A stretch of 55,842 bases of DNA from NCBI GenBank assembly GCA_017941505.1, contig JAGAWH010000115.1:1-55842 (forward strand), given 5' to 3'. This document shows, piece by piece, positions 16,036 through 29,226 of the stretch. Made by a program: the position numbers and the translations under genes. Below the pieces are notes generated by a model. The model searched no databases, was not told the DNA's origin, and saw nothing but the letters and a program-made list of their open reading frames with translations. The first letter of the stretch is position 1. The number at the start of each line of letters is the position of its first letter. Source of the stretch: Faecalicoccus sp. (GTDB taxonomy: Bacteria; Bacillota_I; Bacilli_A; Erysipelotrichales; Erysipelotrichaceae).

Positions 16036-16912
16036 ATAATTTGGAATAATCTTTTACACATTCTAACTTAACCGTGCGGGCTTTTTGTTCGGTATCCTCC
16101 GATTCATCGTAGCCATCATATGGTGCTGTAGGATCATGGGGTTTCTGTTTCTTAAGCGAGTTGCACACTTTGTCCTTATGCCGGAACACAAACTTTAAAT
16201 CTTCACTCCATCCGGTATGACCGGTGATAACCTTTGGCTGGATCTGTTTCTCCTTTAAAATGTTTTCGAGTCTTGCCAGAGAATGTTTGGCAACAGTATT
16301 GTCTTCCGCAAGCGAATTGATAAAGCTATATCCCCCATCCGCTCCAAACCAGATGGTATCTCCTGTAAATAAATAAGCATCATCAACTAAGTAGACCATA
16401 TGACCCCATGTATGTCCGGGTACTAAAATAGCCTCTACTTTGATTCCATTAATATCGATTATATCGCCATCATTCAACAGAACTTTTTTATTATCGGTAT
16501 AAACCATAGGAAGCTTATATAAACCAAAAATCACCTTACGTCTTATTTCCCCGGTAAGATATTTATTCTCTATCTCTCCAAGATATAAGGTGGCATTTTT
16601 AAACAAGCCATCGCTATCTCTTTCCACCGCTCCGACATGATCGGTATCTTGATGAGTAATTAAGATATGTTCAATAGATGCCGGATCAATATCCAGCCAG
16701 CCTAACTTCTCTTTTAAGCGGTCATAGTTATATCCGGCATCAATCATAATGGTTGTGCCGTTTTTTGTATAAAAGAATATATTGGCAATCCATTCCCGAA
16801 TACAGGACACATGTTCATCAATATGACCGGTATTCAATGGCTTGAATATTTCCTTTCCCCGATACCCCATACTCATCACTTTCTTTTGAAAGTTTGACGC
16901 TTTTTTAGACAT
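16034..16912 (-). CDS. Metallo-beta-lactamase fold hydrolase
   Basis: A 292-residue MBL-fold hydrolase. The metal motif reads THQDTDHVGA, a common variant of HxHxDH with Asp as third ligand; further ligands are in VPGHTWGHMVYL, FTGDTIWFG and VITGHTGWSEDL. The substrate class (lactone, glyoxalase-like thioester or phosphodiester) cannot be told. The C-terminal 40 residues are charged. AAGGTGA precedes the start. A palindrome containing the -10 box lies just upstream (16931-16946). Confidence 0.88.
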   Translation of the reverse strand: MSKKASNFQKKVMSMGYRGKEIFKPLNTGHIDEHVSCIREWIANIFFYTKNGTTIMIDAGYNYDRLKEKLGWLDIDPASIEHILITHQDTDHVGAVERDSDGLFKNATLYLGEIENKYLTGEIRRKVIFGLYKLPMVYTDNKKVLLNDGDIIDINGIKVEAILVPGHTWGHMVYLVDDAYLFTGDTIWFGADGGYSFINSLAEDNTVAKHSLARLENILKEKQIQPKVITGHTGWSEDLKFVFRHKDKVCNSLKKQKPHDPTAPYDGYDESEDTEQKARTVKLECVKDYSKL

Positions 16913-16930
16913 ATATTCACCTTCTTCATA

Positions 16931-16946
16931 GTTAGTATACGCTAAC
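16931..16946. promoter_or_regulatory. Palindrome GTTAG-N6-CTAAC overlapping -10 of the MBL gene
   Basis: GTTAGTATACGCTAAC; read on the minus strand it contains TATACT, a good -10 box. A similar palindrome lies at 27054-27069. A regulator-binding site is inferred. Confidence 0.4.
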
Positions 16947-16965
16947 CTTTAAGAAAAATAAATTC

Positions 16966-17001
16966 AAAAAAGACAAGTCCACCGTTACTCGAATAACGGT
17001 G
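16966..17001 (-). terminator. Terminator of the sbcDC operon
   Basis: Minus strand CACCGTTA, loop TTCGAG, TAACGGTG, then ACTTGTCTTTTTTG. The T tract starts 8 bases after the stem, so the efficiency is uncertain. Confidence 0.55.
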
Positions 17002-17016
17002 AACTCATCCTGATTT

Positions 17017-20000
17017 TTATCCTTCCACACCTTCAATTTTTAAGGAACTTCCTTTATCACTGTTTCTTACAACGATCTTTTGCGGAATACTTTCCTCTAA
17101 ACGGCTGACATGCGAAATAATTCCTACCAGATGATGACTTCCATCCGACAGGCTTTCAAGTACCTGGACCGCCTTATCCAAAACACCATCATCGAGTGTA
17201 CCGAATCCTTCATCGATAAACAACGTATCCAAAGCCTGTCCGCCGGAATGGCTTTGAACTACATCCGATAATCCTAAGGCAAGGGCCAGCGATACAATAA
17301 ACGACTCTCCGCCCGATAAAGATGCCGACTCTCTCTGTATTCCGGTATTTCGATCTAAGACTTCAATATCCAATCCGGCTTTGGCATTTTTACGTCCTGC
17401 TTCCATTTGGTGAATCAATTGGTATTGACCGCCGGACATGATTTCTAAGCGGATATTGGCCTTTTCAATCACCTCTCTAAAGGTAGCACCCATCACATAC
17501 CGATCAAAAGATAGCTTTCCTCCTTCTCCATTCGAGCCGGAAGCCAAATCGGATAATTTTGACAATATTTTTGAGGCATAATCTGTCTTTGATAGCTTTG
17601 CCTTTTCGATCTTAATATTGTCGTAAACCATCTTATGATTATTTCTTTGGTTGGTGATTTCATTCAACTTGTCACCGGCTTCTTTAAGCCGTATATCGGA
17701 TTGATGAATCTGCTCCTGCAAAACGTTTAGATCCTGCTTGGTCCAATCCTTTGTCTGAATGGTTAACTCCTCAATTCTCTGTCCGGTATTTTTGACATCT
17801 TTATGATAGGCATTCAACTTCTCATCCGTTTGCGACAGCCACTTTTCCGGATTTGGGATATTTTCCAATTCCCTATCGGCACTTTCTAACGAATCAAAAT
17901 TTGTTTCAATGAGTATAAGTTGTAAATTTTTTTCCTCATCCTGCTTTCTTTTCTCCATTTCCGGAAGCTTATTTCGATTGGAATCTAAGGATCCCTTTAA
18001 AGTATTGTATCTTTGTTGAATAGTTCTATTGTCGGCTTCATGAGCCTGTACCAATTTTGATAATTGATCTTTTTGAGCATTTAAACGATCGATATTGGAG
18101 TTTACTTCATTGGTATCCTTATATCTCAAATTCTTTTGAATGTTTTGAACTTCTTCTTCCCAGCTGTTTAATTCGGCAGTTTCCTTTTCAATGCCGGTTG
18201 ACAAACCGGTTCGTTTTTCCATCCATTGGTTTTTCTTCTCATTATCGTTTTTGATTTTAGATTGTAAATCTGCAAAGCGTTCCTGGTTGGCATTTTCCTT
18301 GAGAATTGTTTCCTGAAGTTGATCGATTTTATCATTTAGACCTTTCAGCTTTTCGGATAAATACTGAGGTTTTTCCAATGTATTCCAATCTTTACAGTCT
18401 TCAAATATTTTCTGCACCTTATCTAGGACATCAATTTTCTGACTGTCGATTCTCTGTTTGATACTTTCTTTCAAGTTGTATGCCTGAATGCGGGCTTTAT
18501 CAAAGTTTTCAAATAATTCCTTAGCTGCATCCACCTCCATCTGGGTAGGAACATCTTCTTCCAGATGGGCAAAATGGATATCTTGTCCCGACACAAAATG
18601 CGTTTGGCATACCGGACATACTGTTTTGCCTGTTTCATTTAACTCATTGCGCATTTTTTCAGCCATTATTCCCGACTGTCCTTCAAAGAAACGGGCATAT
18701 AATCCATCCCAGGTAAGCTTTGCCTGCAGTGTTTGATCGGCGATATTTTGATACTCTGTTTCTTTTTCCTGAAGCTCATCGACATTTGCCTTGATTGCCT
18801 TTAAACGCATTTGGATGTTCTGAATATCTTTTTTTACCGATTTCTTATTTTCTAATTCATTTTGAGCCTGAATCTTTAATACCCGGGCATTTTCTAATGT
18901 TTTAGACTCTGCTTCATCCTCTTTTAAAGATTCTTCTAATGCCTCCAAATCCTTTTTAGTTTGATCTAATGCAGCTTTGTCAGATTCTATTTTCTGAATG
19001 CGGGCTTTAATATCGTTTTGAAGATTATCCCGCTTTTTGTAGTCAGATAAAGAATCTTCTAATAATTGAATCTCTTTTGTCAGTGTTTCAATTTTGGCCT
19101 TGTTGAGCTCGTCTGCCTTTACAAGGCCTTCAGCTTCTTTTTTCTTTTTTTCACTTTGAACAAGTGTGTTTTCTAAATCTTTGATCTCCTTTTTTAAACG
19201 TTCCAGCTGAAAAGCGGCATCTGCACTTGTTTTGGCAGCCGGTCTTACCTTTCGAAAGGCATCAGCTACACGAGTACGCTGTTTCTCTAAATCCAAATAA
19301 GAATTCGCTTGTTGATGTAACTGTTCCAAATGGTCTCTTTTTAGTGCCAGCTCATCAATCAATTGATTGTGCATCTTTGCGGTTCCGAGATTTTTATTTA
19401 AGGCATCCACCTCATCCTTTGCGCCGGTATAGACCTTTGCGCTTTGAGAAATCTGTTCGGTTTCTTCCTCCATTAAAGCTTTGAGATGATCCAACAATTC
19501 CGGATGATCCGGAAGCCATAATTCAGGATCGGAATTCTCCGGAGCCTTGAAGGATGTCTCCATATAACTCGAGATTCTTTGAAGACTGGTTTTTCTTTCA
19601 TCCTTCAATTTTGCATAAGCTTGGCCGATTAAATCCTGATATCGCAAATAAATAGAGTTATCAAAAAGTTTACCTAATATCTCACTTTTTTCATCGCTTC
19701 CCGATTTTAAGAACTTCTTAAAATCACCCTGTGCCAACATCACAATCTGCCGGAATTGATCTTTATTCAAACCAAGGATCTCCGTTATGCGGTCCGTTAT
19801 CTTTTTAGGAACATTTATCGTTGTATCATTTGGTTCCTTAAAGAAAGCCGTAACTGTTGAGCCACTGTATGCATCTTTACCCCGTGTTTTTCTGAAATGC
19901 AGCTTTCTTTGTACATAGTATTGTTTACCATTCTGTTCAAAGGTCAATTCCACTACGGTATCTACACTTTTATCTACGTGATCAGAGTGCATCATTTCAA

Positions 20001-20184
20001 GAGTTCTCTCTGAGCCGCTGGACTCCCCATATAACGCAAACACAATCGCATCAAAGATGGTTGTCTTACCGGCACCGGTATCTCCGGTGATTAGAAATAA
20101 GCCATTCTTAAAACGATTGAAATCGACAATCGTTTCATTGGCATAGGAGCCAAAGGCTGTCATCTTTAATAGAATCGGTTTCAT
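17017..20184 (-). CDS. sbcC: Exonuclease subunit SbcC (Rad50-like)
   Basis: A 1055-residue SMC/Rad50-type ATPase, partner of SbcD in cleaving hairpins and protein-blocked DNA ends. Walker A GDTGAGKT is at residues 34-41; long coiled coils flank a zinc hook CPVC at about residues 521-524; the ABC signature LSGGESF and Walker B LDTLFIDEGFGTLD are near the C terminus. The length is normal. Its ATG overlaps the sbcD stop by four bases, as expected for a stoichiometric complex. Confidence 0.97.
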   Translation of the reverse strand: MKPILLKMTAFGSYANETIVDFNRFKNGLFLITGDTGAGKTTIFDAIVFALYGESSGSERTLEMMHSDHVDKSVDTVVELTFEQNGKQYYVQRKLHFRKTRGKDAYSGSTVTAFFKEPNDTTINVPKKITDRITEILGLNKDQFRQIVMLAQGDFKKFLKSGSDEKSEILGKLFDNSIYLRYQDLIGQAYAKLKDERKTSLQRISSYMETSFKAPENSDPELWLPDHPELLDHLKALMEEETEQISQSAKVYTGAKDEVDALNKNLGTAKMHNQLIDELALKRDHLEQLHQQANSYLDLEKQRTRVADAFRKVRPAAKTSADAAFQLERLKKEIKDLENTLVQSEKKKKEAEGLVKADELNKAKIETLTKEIQLLEDSLSDYKKRDNLQNDIKARIQKIESDKAALDQTKKDLEALEESLKEDEAESKTLENARVLKIQAQNELENKKSVKKDIQNIQMRLKAIKANVDELQEKETEYQNIADQTLQAKLTWDGLYARFFEGQSGIMAEKMRNELNETGKTVCPVCQTHFVSGQDIHFAHLEEDVPTQMEVDAAKELFENFDKARIQAYNLKESIKQRIDSQKIDVLDKVQKIFEDCKDWNTLEKPQYLSEKLKGLNDKIDQLQETILKENANQERFADLQSKIKNDNEKKNQWMEKRTGLSTGIEKETAELNSWEEEVQNIQKNLRYKDTNEVNSNIDRLNAQKDQLSKLVQAHEADNRTIQQRYNTLKGSLDSNRNKLPEMEKRKQDEEKNLQLILIETNFDSLESADRELENIPNPEKWLSQTDEKLNAYHKDVKNTGQRIEELTIQTKDWTKQDLNVLQEQIHQSDIRLKEAGDKLNEITNQRNNHKMVYDNIKIEKAKLSKTDYASKILSKLSDLASGSNGEGGKLSFDRYVMGATFREVIEKANIRLEIMSGGQYQLIHQMEAGRKNAKAGLDIEVLDRNTGIQRESASLSGGESFIVSLALALGLSDVVQSHSGGQALDTLFIDEGFGTLDDGVLDKAVQVLESLSDGSHHLVGIISHVSRLEESIPQKIVVRNSDKGSSLKIEGVEG

Positions 20185-21416
20185 TCGTATTCCCCCTTCA
20201 GCGCTTCAGCTTTTTTCAATATCTTATCAATTTCTTTTGGATCTAACGGTAGATGAACATCCTGGTTTCGTACCAGTTCCCCGACATATTCCATGATCGT
20301 ATATTCATCATCGCTTGGCGGTGTACCATCACTCTGCTCCTGATAAAGATCGGAAAATAAATCTTCGAGTGACTTATTTTCAACAGATTCTCGATCTACA
20401 GAGGCCGCAACACCGGAAAAAGAAGTATATGTCGACAACATTTCCAACAAGAGACTGTCGTGGCTTTCCAACATTCCCTTTATATAGCGCATCGATTCCG
20501 GCGTAATTCTTTGATCGGTAATTGTGATACTGAGATATTCATTTCTTCCGTTATCCTTTTCCAGAAGTGCGTAAATCTCATCCTTTGTTCCTTCCAGATA
20601 ACGCATCTTATGTAAAGGCTTTAATTCTTTGACATTGATTTCTACCGGCTCTTCTTTATTTTTTATTATCACTTCCACAAAGCCTTTTTTAGCCTGTCTT
20701 GTCTCTTTAAAGTGGTAACAGAGCGGTGTGCCGGCATAGCGCACTTCATCCCTTCCTACAGGGTACGATGAATGAATATGACCTAAGGCCACATAATCAA
20801 ATCCATCAAAGGCTGTATAGTCAATCTGACCGACACCGCCAACCATAGACTCCGAGCCTCCTCGTTCAATTTCTTTGCCGTTGGAGACGACATTTTGATG
20901 GGAAATCATCACATTTCTTTGAGTGAAATCGATATTCTGCTGGTCAATTAATTTCTTTACGGCACCATCATAAGTACGCAGTTCATCATTTTCTAAGATC
21001 GTAGAAATCTGTTCCGGGAAGGTATACGGTAAAAGCCAAAACGTAACTTCGCCATACGCATCTTTTAAGGTTACATGTTTGATTTCTTTCTTTACTGTTC
21101 CGGCAATATGTATATTCTGTTTTGCGAGCATTTGATGGGCAAAGGACAACTTCTGTCCGCTGTCATGGTTGCCCGCAATCATCAATACCGGAATATCCAT
21201 AATGGATAAGCGTGTTAAAAAATCATCCAATAATTCTACTGCCTCCGCACTTGGATTGGATCTGTCATAGACATCCCCTGCCACTACTACGGCATCCGGT
21301 TTATCGTTTTGACAGTATTCGATAAATTGGTTCACCCAATATTTCTGGTCATCCAACATAGATAAGCCATAAATTGACTTACCGAAATGTAAATCCGCTA
21401 CATGATAAAATTTCAT
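20181..21416 (-). CDS. sbcD: Exonuclease subunit SbcD (Mre11-like)
   Basis: A 411-residue calcineurin-like nuclease. Phosphoesterase motifs are ordered: DLHFGK near residue 8, GDVYDRSNPS, GNHDSGQKL, and the GHIHSSYPV His pair later. It forms the ATP-dependent SbcCD nuclease with the next gene. AGGTGAATC precedes the start, and the two genes form an isolated operon. Confidence 0.96.
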   Translation of the reverse strand: MKFYHVADLHFGKSIYGLSMLDDQKYWVNQFIEYCQNDKPDAVVVAGDVYDRSNPSAEAVELLDDFLTRLSIMDIPVLMIAGNHDSGQKLSFAHQMLAKQNIHIAGTVKKEIKHVTLKDAYGEVTFWLLPYTFPEQISTILENDELRTYDGAVKKLIDQQNIDFTQRNVMISHQNVVSNGKEIERGGSESMVGGVGQIDYTAFDGFDYVALGHIHSSYPVGRDEVRYAGTPLCYHFKETRQAKKGFVEVIIKNKEEPVEINVKELKPLHKMRYLEGTKDEIYALLEKDNGRNEYLSITITDQRITPESMRYIKGMLESHDSLLLEMLSTYTSFSGVAASVDRESVENKSLEDLFSDLYQEQSDGTPPSDDEYTIMEYVGELVRNQDVHLPLDPKEIDKILKKAEALKGEYE

Positions 21417-21499
21417 GATTCACCTCATTCGCTCTATCTATTCCATAACAATATATCCTTATTCTACAATACGAAATTTCAATTGAAAAGGCACACAAA

Positions 21500-21520
21500 A
21501 AGCCATCACAGGGATGGCTT
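21500..21520 (-). terminator. Terminator of the first GH1 gene
   Basis: Minus strand AAGCCATC, loop CCTGT, GATGGCTT followed by TTT. It lies eight bases after the stop codon. Confidence 0.75.
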
Positions 21521-21528
21521 CATGATTA

Positions 21529-25550
<4,022 letters not shown>

Positions 25551-25559
25551 AAACTGTTT

Positions 25560-25579
25560 AAGGAGCTCTAAGGCTCCTT
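25560..25579 (+). terminator. Terminator of the Cof-GH1 operon
   Basis: AAGGAGC, loop TCTAAG, GCTCCTT followed by ATTATTTTTT. The plus-strand T run supports termination of the GH1 gene; the convergent methyltransferase ends 2 bases away. Confidence 0.8.
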
Positions 25580-25580
25580 A

Positions 25581-26264
25581 TTATTTTTTACAGCAGAAGA
25601 TGCCTTCCGATTTTACGGTACTCACTTTTACTTCTGCATACATTGTCTTTAATCGTTTTTCTAATAATTCTTTGGTTTCAAACGGCGGTGTAAAGAATCC
25701 TTTCGGAACATAAATATGCTCAATAAACCAATCGGTTCGTTTGACCTGGCCGGCAATATAGAAACAGCCACAGAAAATACCTCCCGGTTTTAATACTCTA
25801 TATGTTTCTTTAAATGCGGCCTCTTTATCCGGAAAGGCATGAAATCCATTGAGTGAAAGAACGATGTCAAAGCTTTCATCTTCAAAAGGTAAATGTCCGA
25901 CATCCCCCTGCACAAAAGTGATGTTGCGAAAATTCATAGCTTCAGCCCGCCTTTGGGCAGCTTCCATCATATCTTTTGAATAGTCAAGGCAGGTAATATC
26001 GGCATCCGGAAGCGATGCATATAAAGGCATGGTCAAAACACCGGTTCCAACCGGTACCTCCAATAACTTCCCGGAAAAATCCTCCGGAATCGGGGCTAAG
26101 GCTTCATTGACCCAATTTGCGGCCCCTTCTTTATCCAAATCCCATACAGCGCTGTCAACCATCTTTCCAATCATAGTAGAGCGGGTAATAATCCCATCAT
26201 ACATGCTGGACATACTTCCTAACTGACGATAGGAATTTTGAATCTCATCGTGTCTATTGGTCAT
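25581..26264 (-). CDS. Class I SAM-dependent methyltransferase
   Basis: A 227-residue Rossmann-fold methyltransferase of the UbiE/methyltransf-11 type. SAM motif I is LLEVPVGTGVLT, motif II TCLDYSKDM, then VQGDVGHLPFEDESFD (motif III region) and VLSLNGFHAFPDK. The substrate is unknown. Its start lies inside the end of the alpha/beta hydrolase gene (11-base overlap), so the two are cotranslated. Confidence 0.9.
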   Translation of the reverse strand: MTNRHDEIQNSYRQLGSMSSMYDGIITRSTMIGKMVDSAVWDLDKEGAANWVNEALAPIPEDFSGKLLEVPVGTGVLTMPLYASLPDADITCLDYSKDMMEAAQRRAEAMNFRNITFVQGDVGHLPFEDESFDIVLSLNGFHAFPDKEAAFKETYRVLKPGGIFCGCFYIAGQVKRTDWFIEHIYVPKGFFTPPFETKELLEKRLKTMYAEVKVSTVKSEGIFCCKK

Positions 26265-27039
26265 CTTCTTCCTCCAAAAAGCGCTTTACTTCCTCATAAA
26301 ATCTTTGCGGATGCATCAACACCAATTCGGCATGTGCCAATCCTTTAAATTCTTTGACAACGGTTTGCGGATACACCTTGCAGGTATATTTTATATCATT
26401 CTTTCTGGCCCGCTTTTCTTTCTCCCCATACCAATACTCTATCTTTGTATCAATTTTTGGCATGGGTTCCGGCATAGCGTAATTATTGGTGGTCCAAAAT
26501 ACATTATAGATGGTGGCCGGTGAATAATGGTTCTTTTCAAATTCAAATATTTTTTGGTAGTGCTCTTCCGGGTCCTCATTTTTCGGTGTCCATCTTTCTG
26601 GTGGTGCCGCAATTTTCATCATCTTGTAATTTTTGGTGACTAGATTGATGGATAAAAAATCCCATATGGCAATCATACGGCAGATTGGTTTGGGATACGG
26701 ATACGGTGTTATACCGGCATCAATGATTGCCTTTTTAACCGGAATATCCTCAGTGGCAAGAAAGCGGATTACGCTGGCTCCACCCATGGATACCCCATAC
26801 ATGGCATCGATATAGGTGATATTCTGTTTACGCAGCCAATTGGCCGCATCCCTTACATTTTTTTCTAAAGATACAAAGGTAGTTCCCAATTCATCATGGC
26901 CATCGGCAATAAATAAAAGCACACGATAATCCTTTGCGAGTAAACCGGCAGAATCCTTAAACACCCACCATGGTTCTGCCGTACATTCAAACATCACAAA
27001 GATTTTCTGATTCTCTTTCCCAAATTGATATATTTTCAT
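26254..27039 (-). CDS. Alpha/beta hydrolase
   Basis: A 261-residue cytosolic alpha/beta hydrolase with the nucleophile elbow YGVSMGGAS, an acidic residue later (YWYGEKEKRA region) and a C-terminal His in KGLAHAELVLMHP. Its N terminus (MKIYQFGKENQKIFVMFE) resembles that of the esterase-TudS fusion at 11.6-12.7 kb. The ATG at 27037-27039 is spaced from GGAG; an ATG four codons earlier is possible. Upstream there is a perfect 14-bp palindrome carrying the -10 box. Substrate unknown. Confidence 0.85.
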   Translation of the reverse strand: MKIYQFGKENQKIFVMFECTAEPWWVFKDSAGLLAKDYRVLLFIADGHDELGTTFVSLEKNVRDAANWLRKQNITYIDAMYGVSMGGASVIRFLATEDIPVKKAIIDAGITPYPYPKPICRMIAIWDFLSINLVTKNYKMMKIAAPPERWTPKNEDPEEHYQKIFEFEKNHYSPATIYNVFWTTNNYAMPEPMPKIDTKIEYWYGEKEKRARKNDIKYTCKVYPQTVVKEFKGLAHAELVLMHPQRFYEEVKRFLEEEDDQ

Positions 27040-27053
27040 ACACATCTCCATCG

Positions 27054-27069
27054 GTTAGTTATAACTAAT
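27054..27069. promoter_or_regulatory. Palindrome at the alpha/beta hydrolase promoter
   Basis: TTAGTTATAACTAA is a perfect 14-bp palindrome 16 bases before the start codon. On the minus strand it contains TATAAC. Shape and placement match the palindrome before the MBL gene at 16931-16946. Confidence 0.4.
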
Positions 27070-27145
27070 TTCATTGTATCCCCTTCTTTTATAAAATCAA
27101 TAAAAAGCATCCTAATGCAGCAGGTATATGTAATATACTTGAAAT

Positions 27146-27436
27146 ATGAAACAATATGAATACGATACCGTTCTATATGAAAATGCCGATAACGGAGGAG
27201 CTTATGTGATCTTTCCCTGGGATATACGAAAAGAATTTGGAAAAGGACGAATAAAGGTTCATGCCAAATTTGATGGAATCGATTATACAGGAAGCATAGT
27301 TAATATGGGTGTGAAAAATCCCGATGGTTCCATATGTTATGTGATTGGAGTTCTAAAATCCATTCGAAAGAAGTTGAATAAAAAAGATGGCGATATGATT
27401 CATGTATGGATTGAGCCATTAGGAGAAAAGATATGA
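27146..27436 (+). CDS. DUF1905 domain protein
   Basis: A 96-residue small beta-barrel-like protein with the DUF1905 hallmarks: GGAYVIFPWDIRKEFG, GRIKVHAKFDG and GSICYVIGVLKSIRKKLNKK. The function of the family is not established. No ribosome site precedes the ATG; instead TATACT ends 6 bases before it, suggesting a leaderless transcript. It overlaps the GNAT gene by 4 bases (ATGA). Confidence 0.87.
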   Translation: MKQYEYDTVLYENADNGGAYVIFPWDIRKEFGKGRIKVHAKFDGIDYTGSIVNMGVKNPDGSICYVIGVLKSIRKKLNKKDGDMIHVWIEPLGEKI

Positions 27437-27894
27437 AAACGCAAATGAAAGACATCGATGAATTAGTTGGTTTACGGCTGGCATATTTAAAAGAAGATCT
27501 TGGACATCTTGATGAAAAAGATGTTTCATCCATTGAATCAAGCTTACCGGATTACTTTCAAAGACATCTCAATCAAGATCTGTTTGTATATACAACAATA
27601 GAAGATAAAAAGATTGTATCCTGTGCCTTTTTATTACTTTTAGAAAAGCCAATGAGTCCTTCTTTTATCAACGGGAAAACAGGAATTGTTCTAAATGTAT
27701 ATACAAAGCCTGAATACCGCCATAAAGGATATGCCCGCAAGGTCATGAATGAACTGTTAGAAGATGCCAAAAAGATGGAACTATGTACGATTGAATTAAA
27801 ATCAACTGATGATGGATATTCTTTATACAAAGCTGTCGGTTTTAAAGATGATCCTTTAGAATATCATTTTATGAAATGGAAGAATGAATCATGA
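27433..27894 (+). CDS. GNAT-family N-acetyltransferase
   Basis: A 153-residue GNAT-fold acetyltransferase. The acetyl-CoA pyrophosphate loop is YTKPEYRHKGYARKVMNELLEDA at the centre and the C-terminal GYSLYKAVGFKDD strand-helix is typical. The ribosome site GGAGA lies within the upstream gene, and both ends overlap neighbours by 4 bases, so the trio is one coupled unit. Substrate unknown. Confidence 0.9.
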   Translation: MKTQMKDIDELVGLRLAYLKEDLGHLDEKDVSSIESSLPDYFQRHLNQDLFVYTTIEDKKIVSCAFLLLLEKPMSPSFINGKTGIVLNVYTKPEYRHKGYARKVMNELLEDAKKMELCTIELKSTDDGYSLYKAVGFKDDPLEYHFMKWKNES

Positions 27895-28277
27895 GGACAA
27901 TAAAAGTCACAAGAAAGAAAAAACTGGCCTCAGCCATGATGCCCTATTGGATCATCGTATCCGGGTTGTCAAAAAAAGAGTTTATGGAACAATACAATTT
28001 AGAAAAAGATTTATGCGATACAAATGTCACAGGATTTCCAATTCCCCGTATCCACCCCATGTTGGTGCAGACAATGGGAGTTCGTATTGAAAACGGACAG
28101 ACGGTAGAAATACCAGTCGATGATGATGTCAAATCGATCTTTGCCTGTACAAACGAGGGATCTTTATCCAATGAAATTTCAATTGAAAATATAAATGACG
28201 AATTAATACTTACCACCAAAGGCGGTTTTAAGACCACCAGTTATCCGTATTTTGAATTAGAAAAGACTCCTGCATAA
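27891..28277 (+). CDS. Hypothetical protein
   Basis: A 128-residue protein that I do not recognise. Basic N terminus (RTIKVTRKKKLASAMMPYW), then beta-rich segments (GVRIENGQTVEIPVDDDV, ISIENINDELILTTKGG), which suggests a small sandwich fold. No signal peptide. It is translationally coupled to the GNAT gene and ends in a hairpin. Confidence 0.72.
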   Translation: MRTIKVTRKKKLASAMMPYWIIVSGLSKKEFMEQYNLEKDLCDTNVTGFPIPRIHPMLVQTMGVRIENGQTVEIPVDDDVKSIFACTNEGSLSNEISIENINDELILTTKGGFKTTSYPYFELEKTPA

Positions 28278-28286
28278 AGGAGTCTT
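28263..28286. terminator. Convergent terminator
   Basis: AAGACTCC/GGAGTCTT stem with an 8-base loop. It lies across the plus-strand stop codon and touches the stop of the ppaC remnant; TTTTC follows on the minus strand. Confidence 0.6.
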
Positions 28287-29037
28287 ATTCATGTGGCCGT
28301 GCTGCCAGATATTCGGTTAAGCCCGGAACAAATTTACTCTTTCTTCCTAAGCTCTTTCTCATTACATAAACTTCATCATCCAATTCAAACTCCGGGAAGG
28401 TTTTTTCAAAGACAATTTTGGAGTTCTCATCCGCCGGGACGATAAAAATCGATCTTCTTGCCATCTCCTTCTACACGTACCGCGGCATACATGTAGTTGA
28501 TTGATCTTACCTTGATTGCTCTTGGTAAAACGGCATGCACGCGTTTGGCAAGATCCATCGCTTTATCTTCATCTTTGGCATTGACACAGCCAATTCCAAA
28601 TTGATAACCGGTGGTAATGGATCCCACTCCATGATGGTCGATCACACCAACAATATGGGCATCTTTCATCCCTTCTGCTGCCTGCAGATATTCACTGTGA
28701 TCCTCTAAGACAATATTGAGCCCCGATGCGTCCGGCAGTTCTTCCGGTACTTCTACTTTTGCCTGTTTTAATACATACTTGGTTTCATTATTGATGCGCA
28801 TGGTGATGCGGACTGAGGCATCATAACCTAACTGCCTTAATAATTCTGCATAGGCCAGGCAGAACATACCGTATCTGTATCCGGAGATCGATGTCCGATC
28901 ACATAGATGGGACTATCCGACTCCAAAATCAAATTTTTCATACCGGAACGATTCAATGACTGTAAAAATTCTCTTTCCTGTTTCAGTTTTTCGTAGTCAT
29001 TTTCCTCACATACTTCTCTATTCAATGGTTTTTCCAT
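28285..29037 (-). pseudogene. ppaC: Degraded manganese-dependent inorganic pyrophosphatase (family II)
   Basis: Homology to PpaC runs across three broken pieces. The N-terminal part reads YVIGHRSPDTDTVCSA in one frame; near 28855-28861 the frame changes (one base missing) and continues AYAELLRQLGYDA. DHH motif VIDHHGVGSITTG follows, but then the sequence jumps near 28605 to QFGIGCVNAKDED of the C-terminal domain, omitting about 75-80 residues found in PpaC. Near the five-A run at 28444-28448 a second frameshift leads into the last 45 residues, ending with GLTEYLAARPHE. With two frameshifts and an internal deletion the enzyme cannot be made intact. The N terminus also has an extra 45 residues before the first strand. 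Confidence 0.85.
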
Positions 29038-29159
29038 AGTACTGTTCTCTTGTCTTAAAAACTTAATTATTACACATGAAATAATAATCGATTTTGCGAT
29101 ATAACGCAAAAAGATAACTTTATAACCCTTTTACCAATTCGGTGGATTTCATGGGTATA

Positions 29160-29168
29160 TGGTATACT
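29160..29168 (+). promoter_or_regulatory. Extended -10 promoter of the Sel1-serpin unit
   Basis: TGGTATACT, an extended -10 box, 58 bases before the Sel1-type gene; no clear -35. Confidence 0.5.
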
Positions 29169-29226
29169 TTCTTCAAGTACAGATACATACAATAGTCATT
29201 AATAATACAGAAAGGAAGCCATCTCC

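Noticed and set aside
16600..16700. MBL motif THQDTDHVG as a broken metal site
   Set aside because: HxDxDH is a recurring functional variant in MBL hydrolases and the other ligands are intact.
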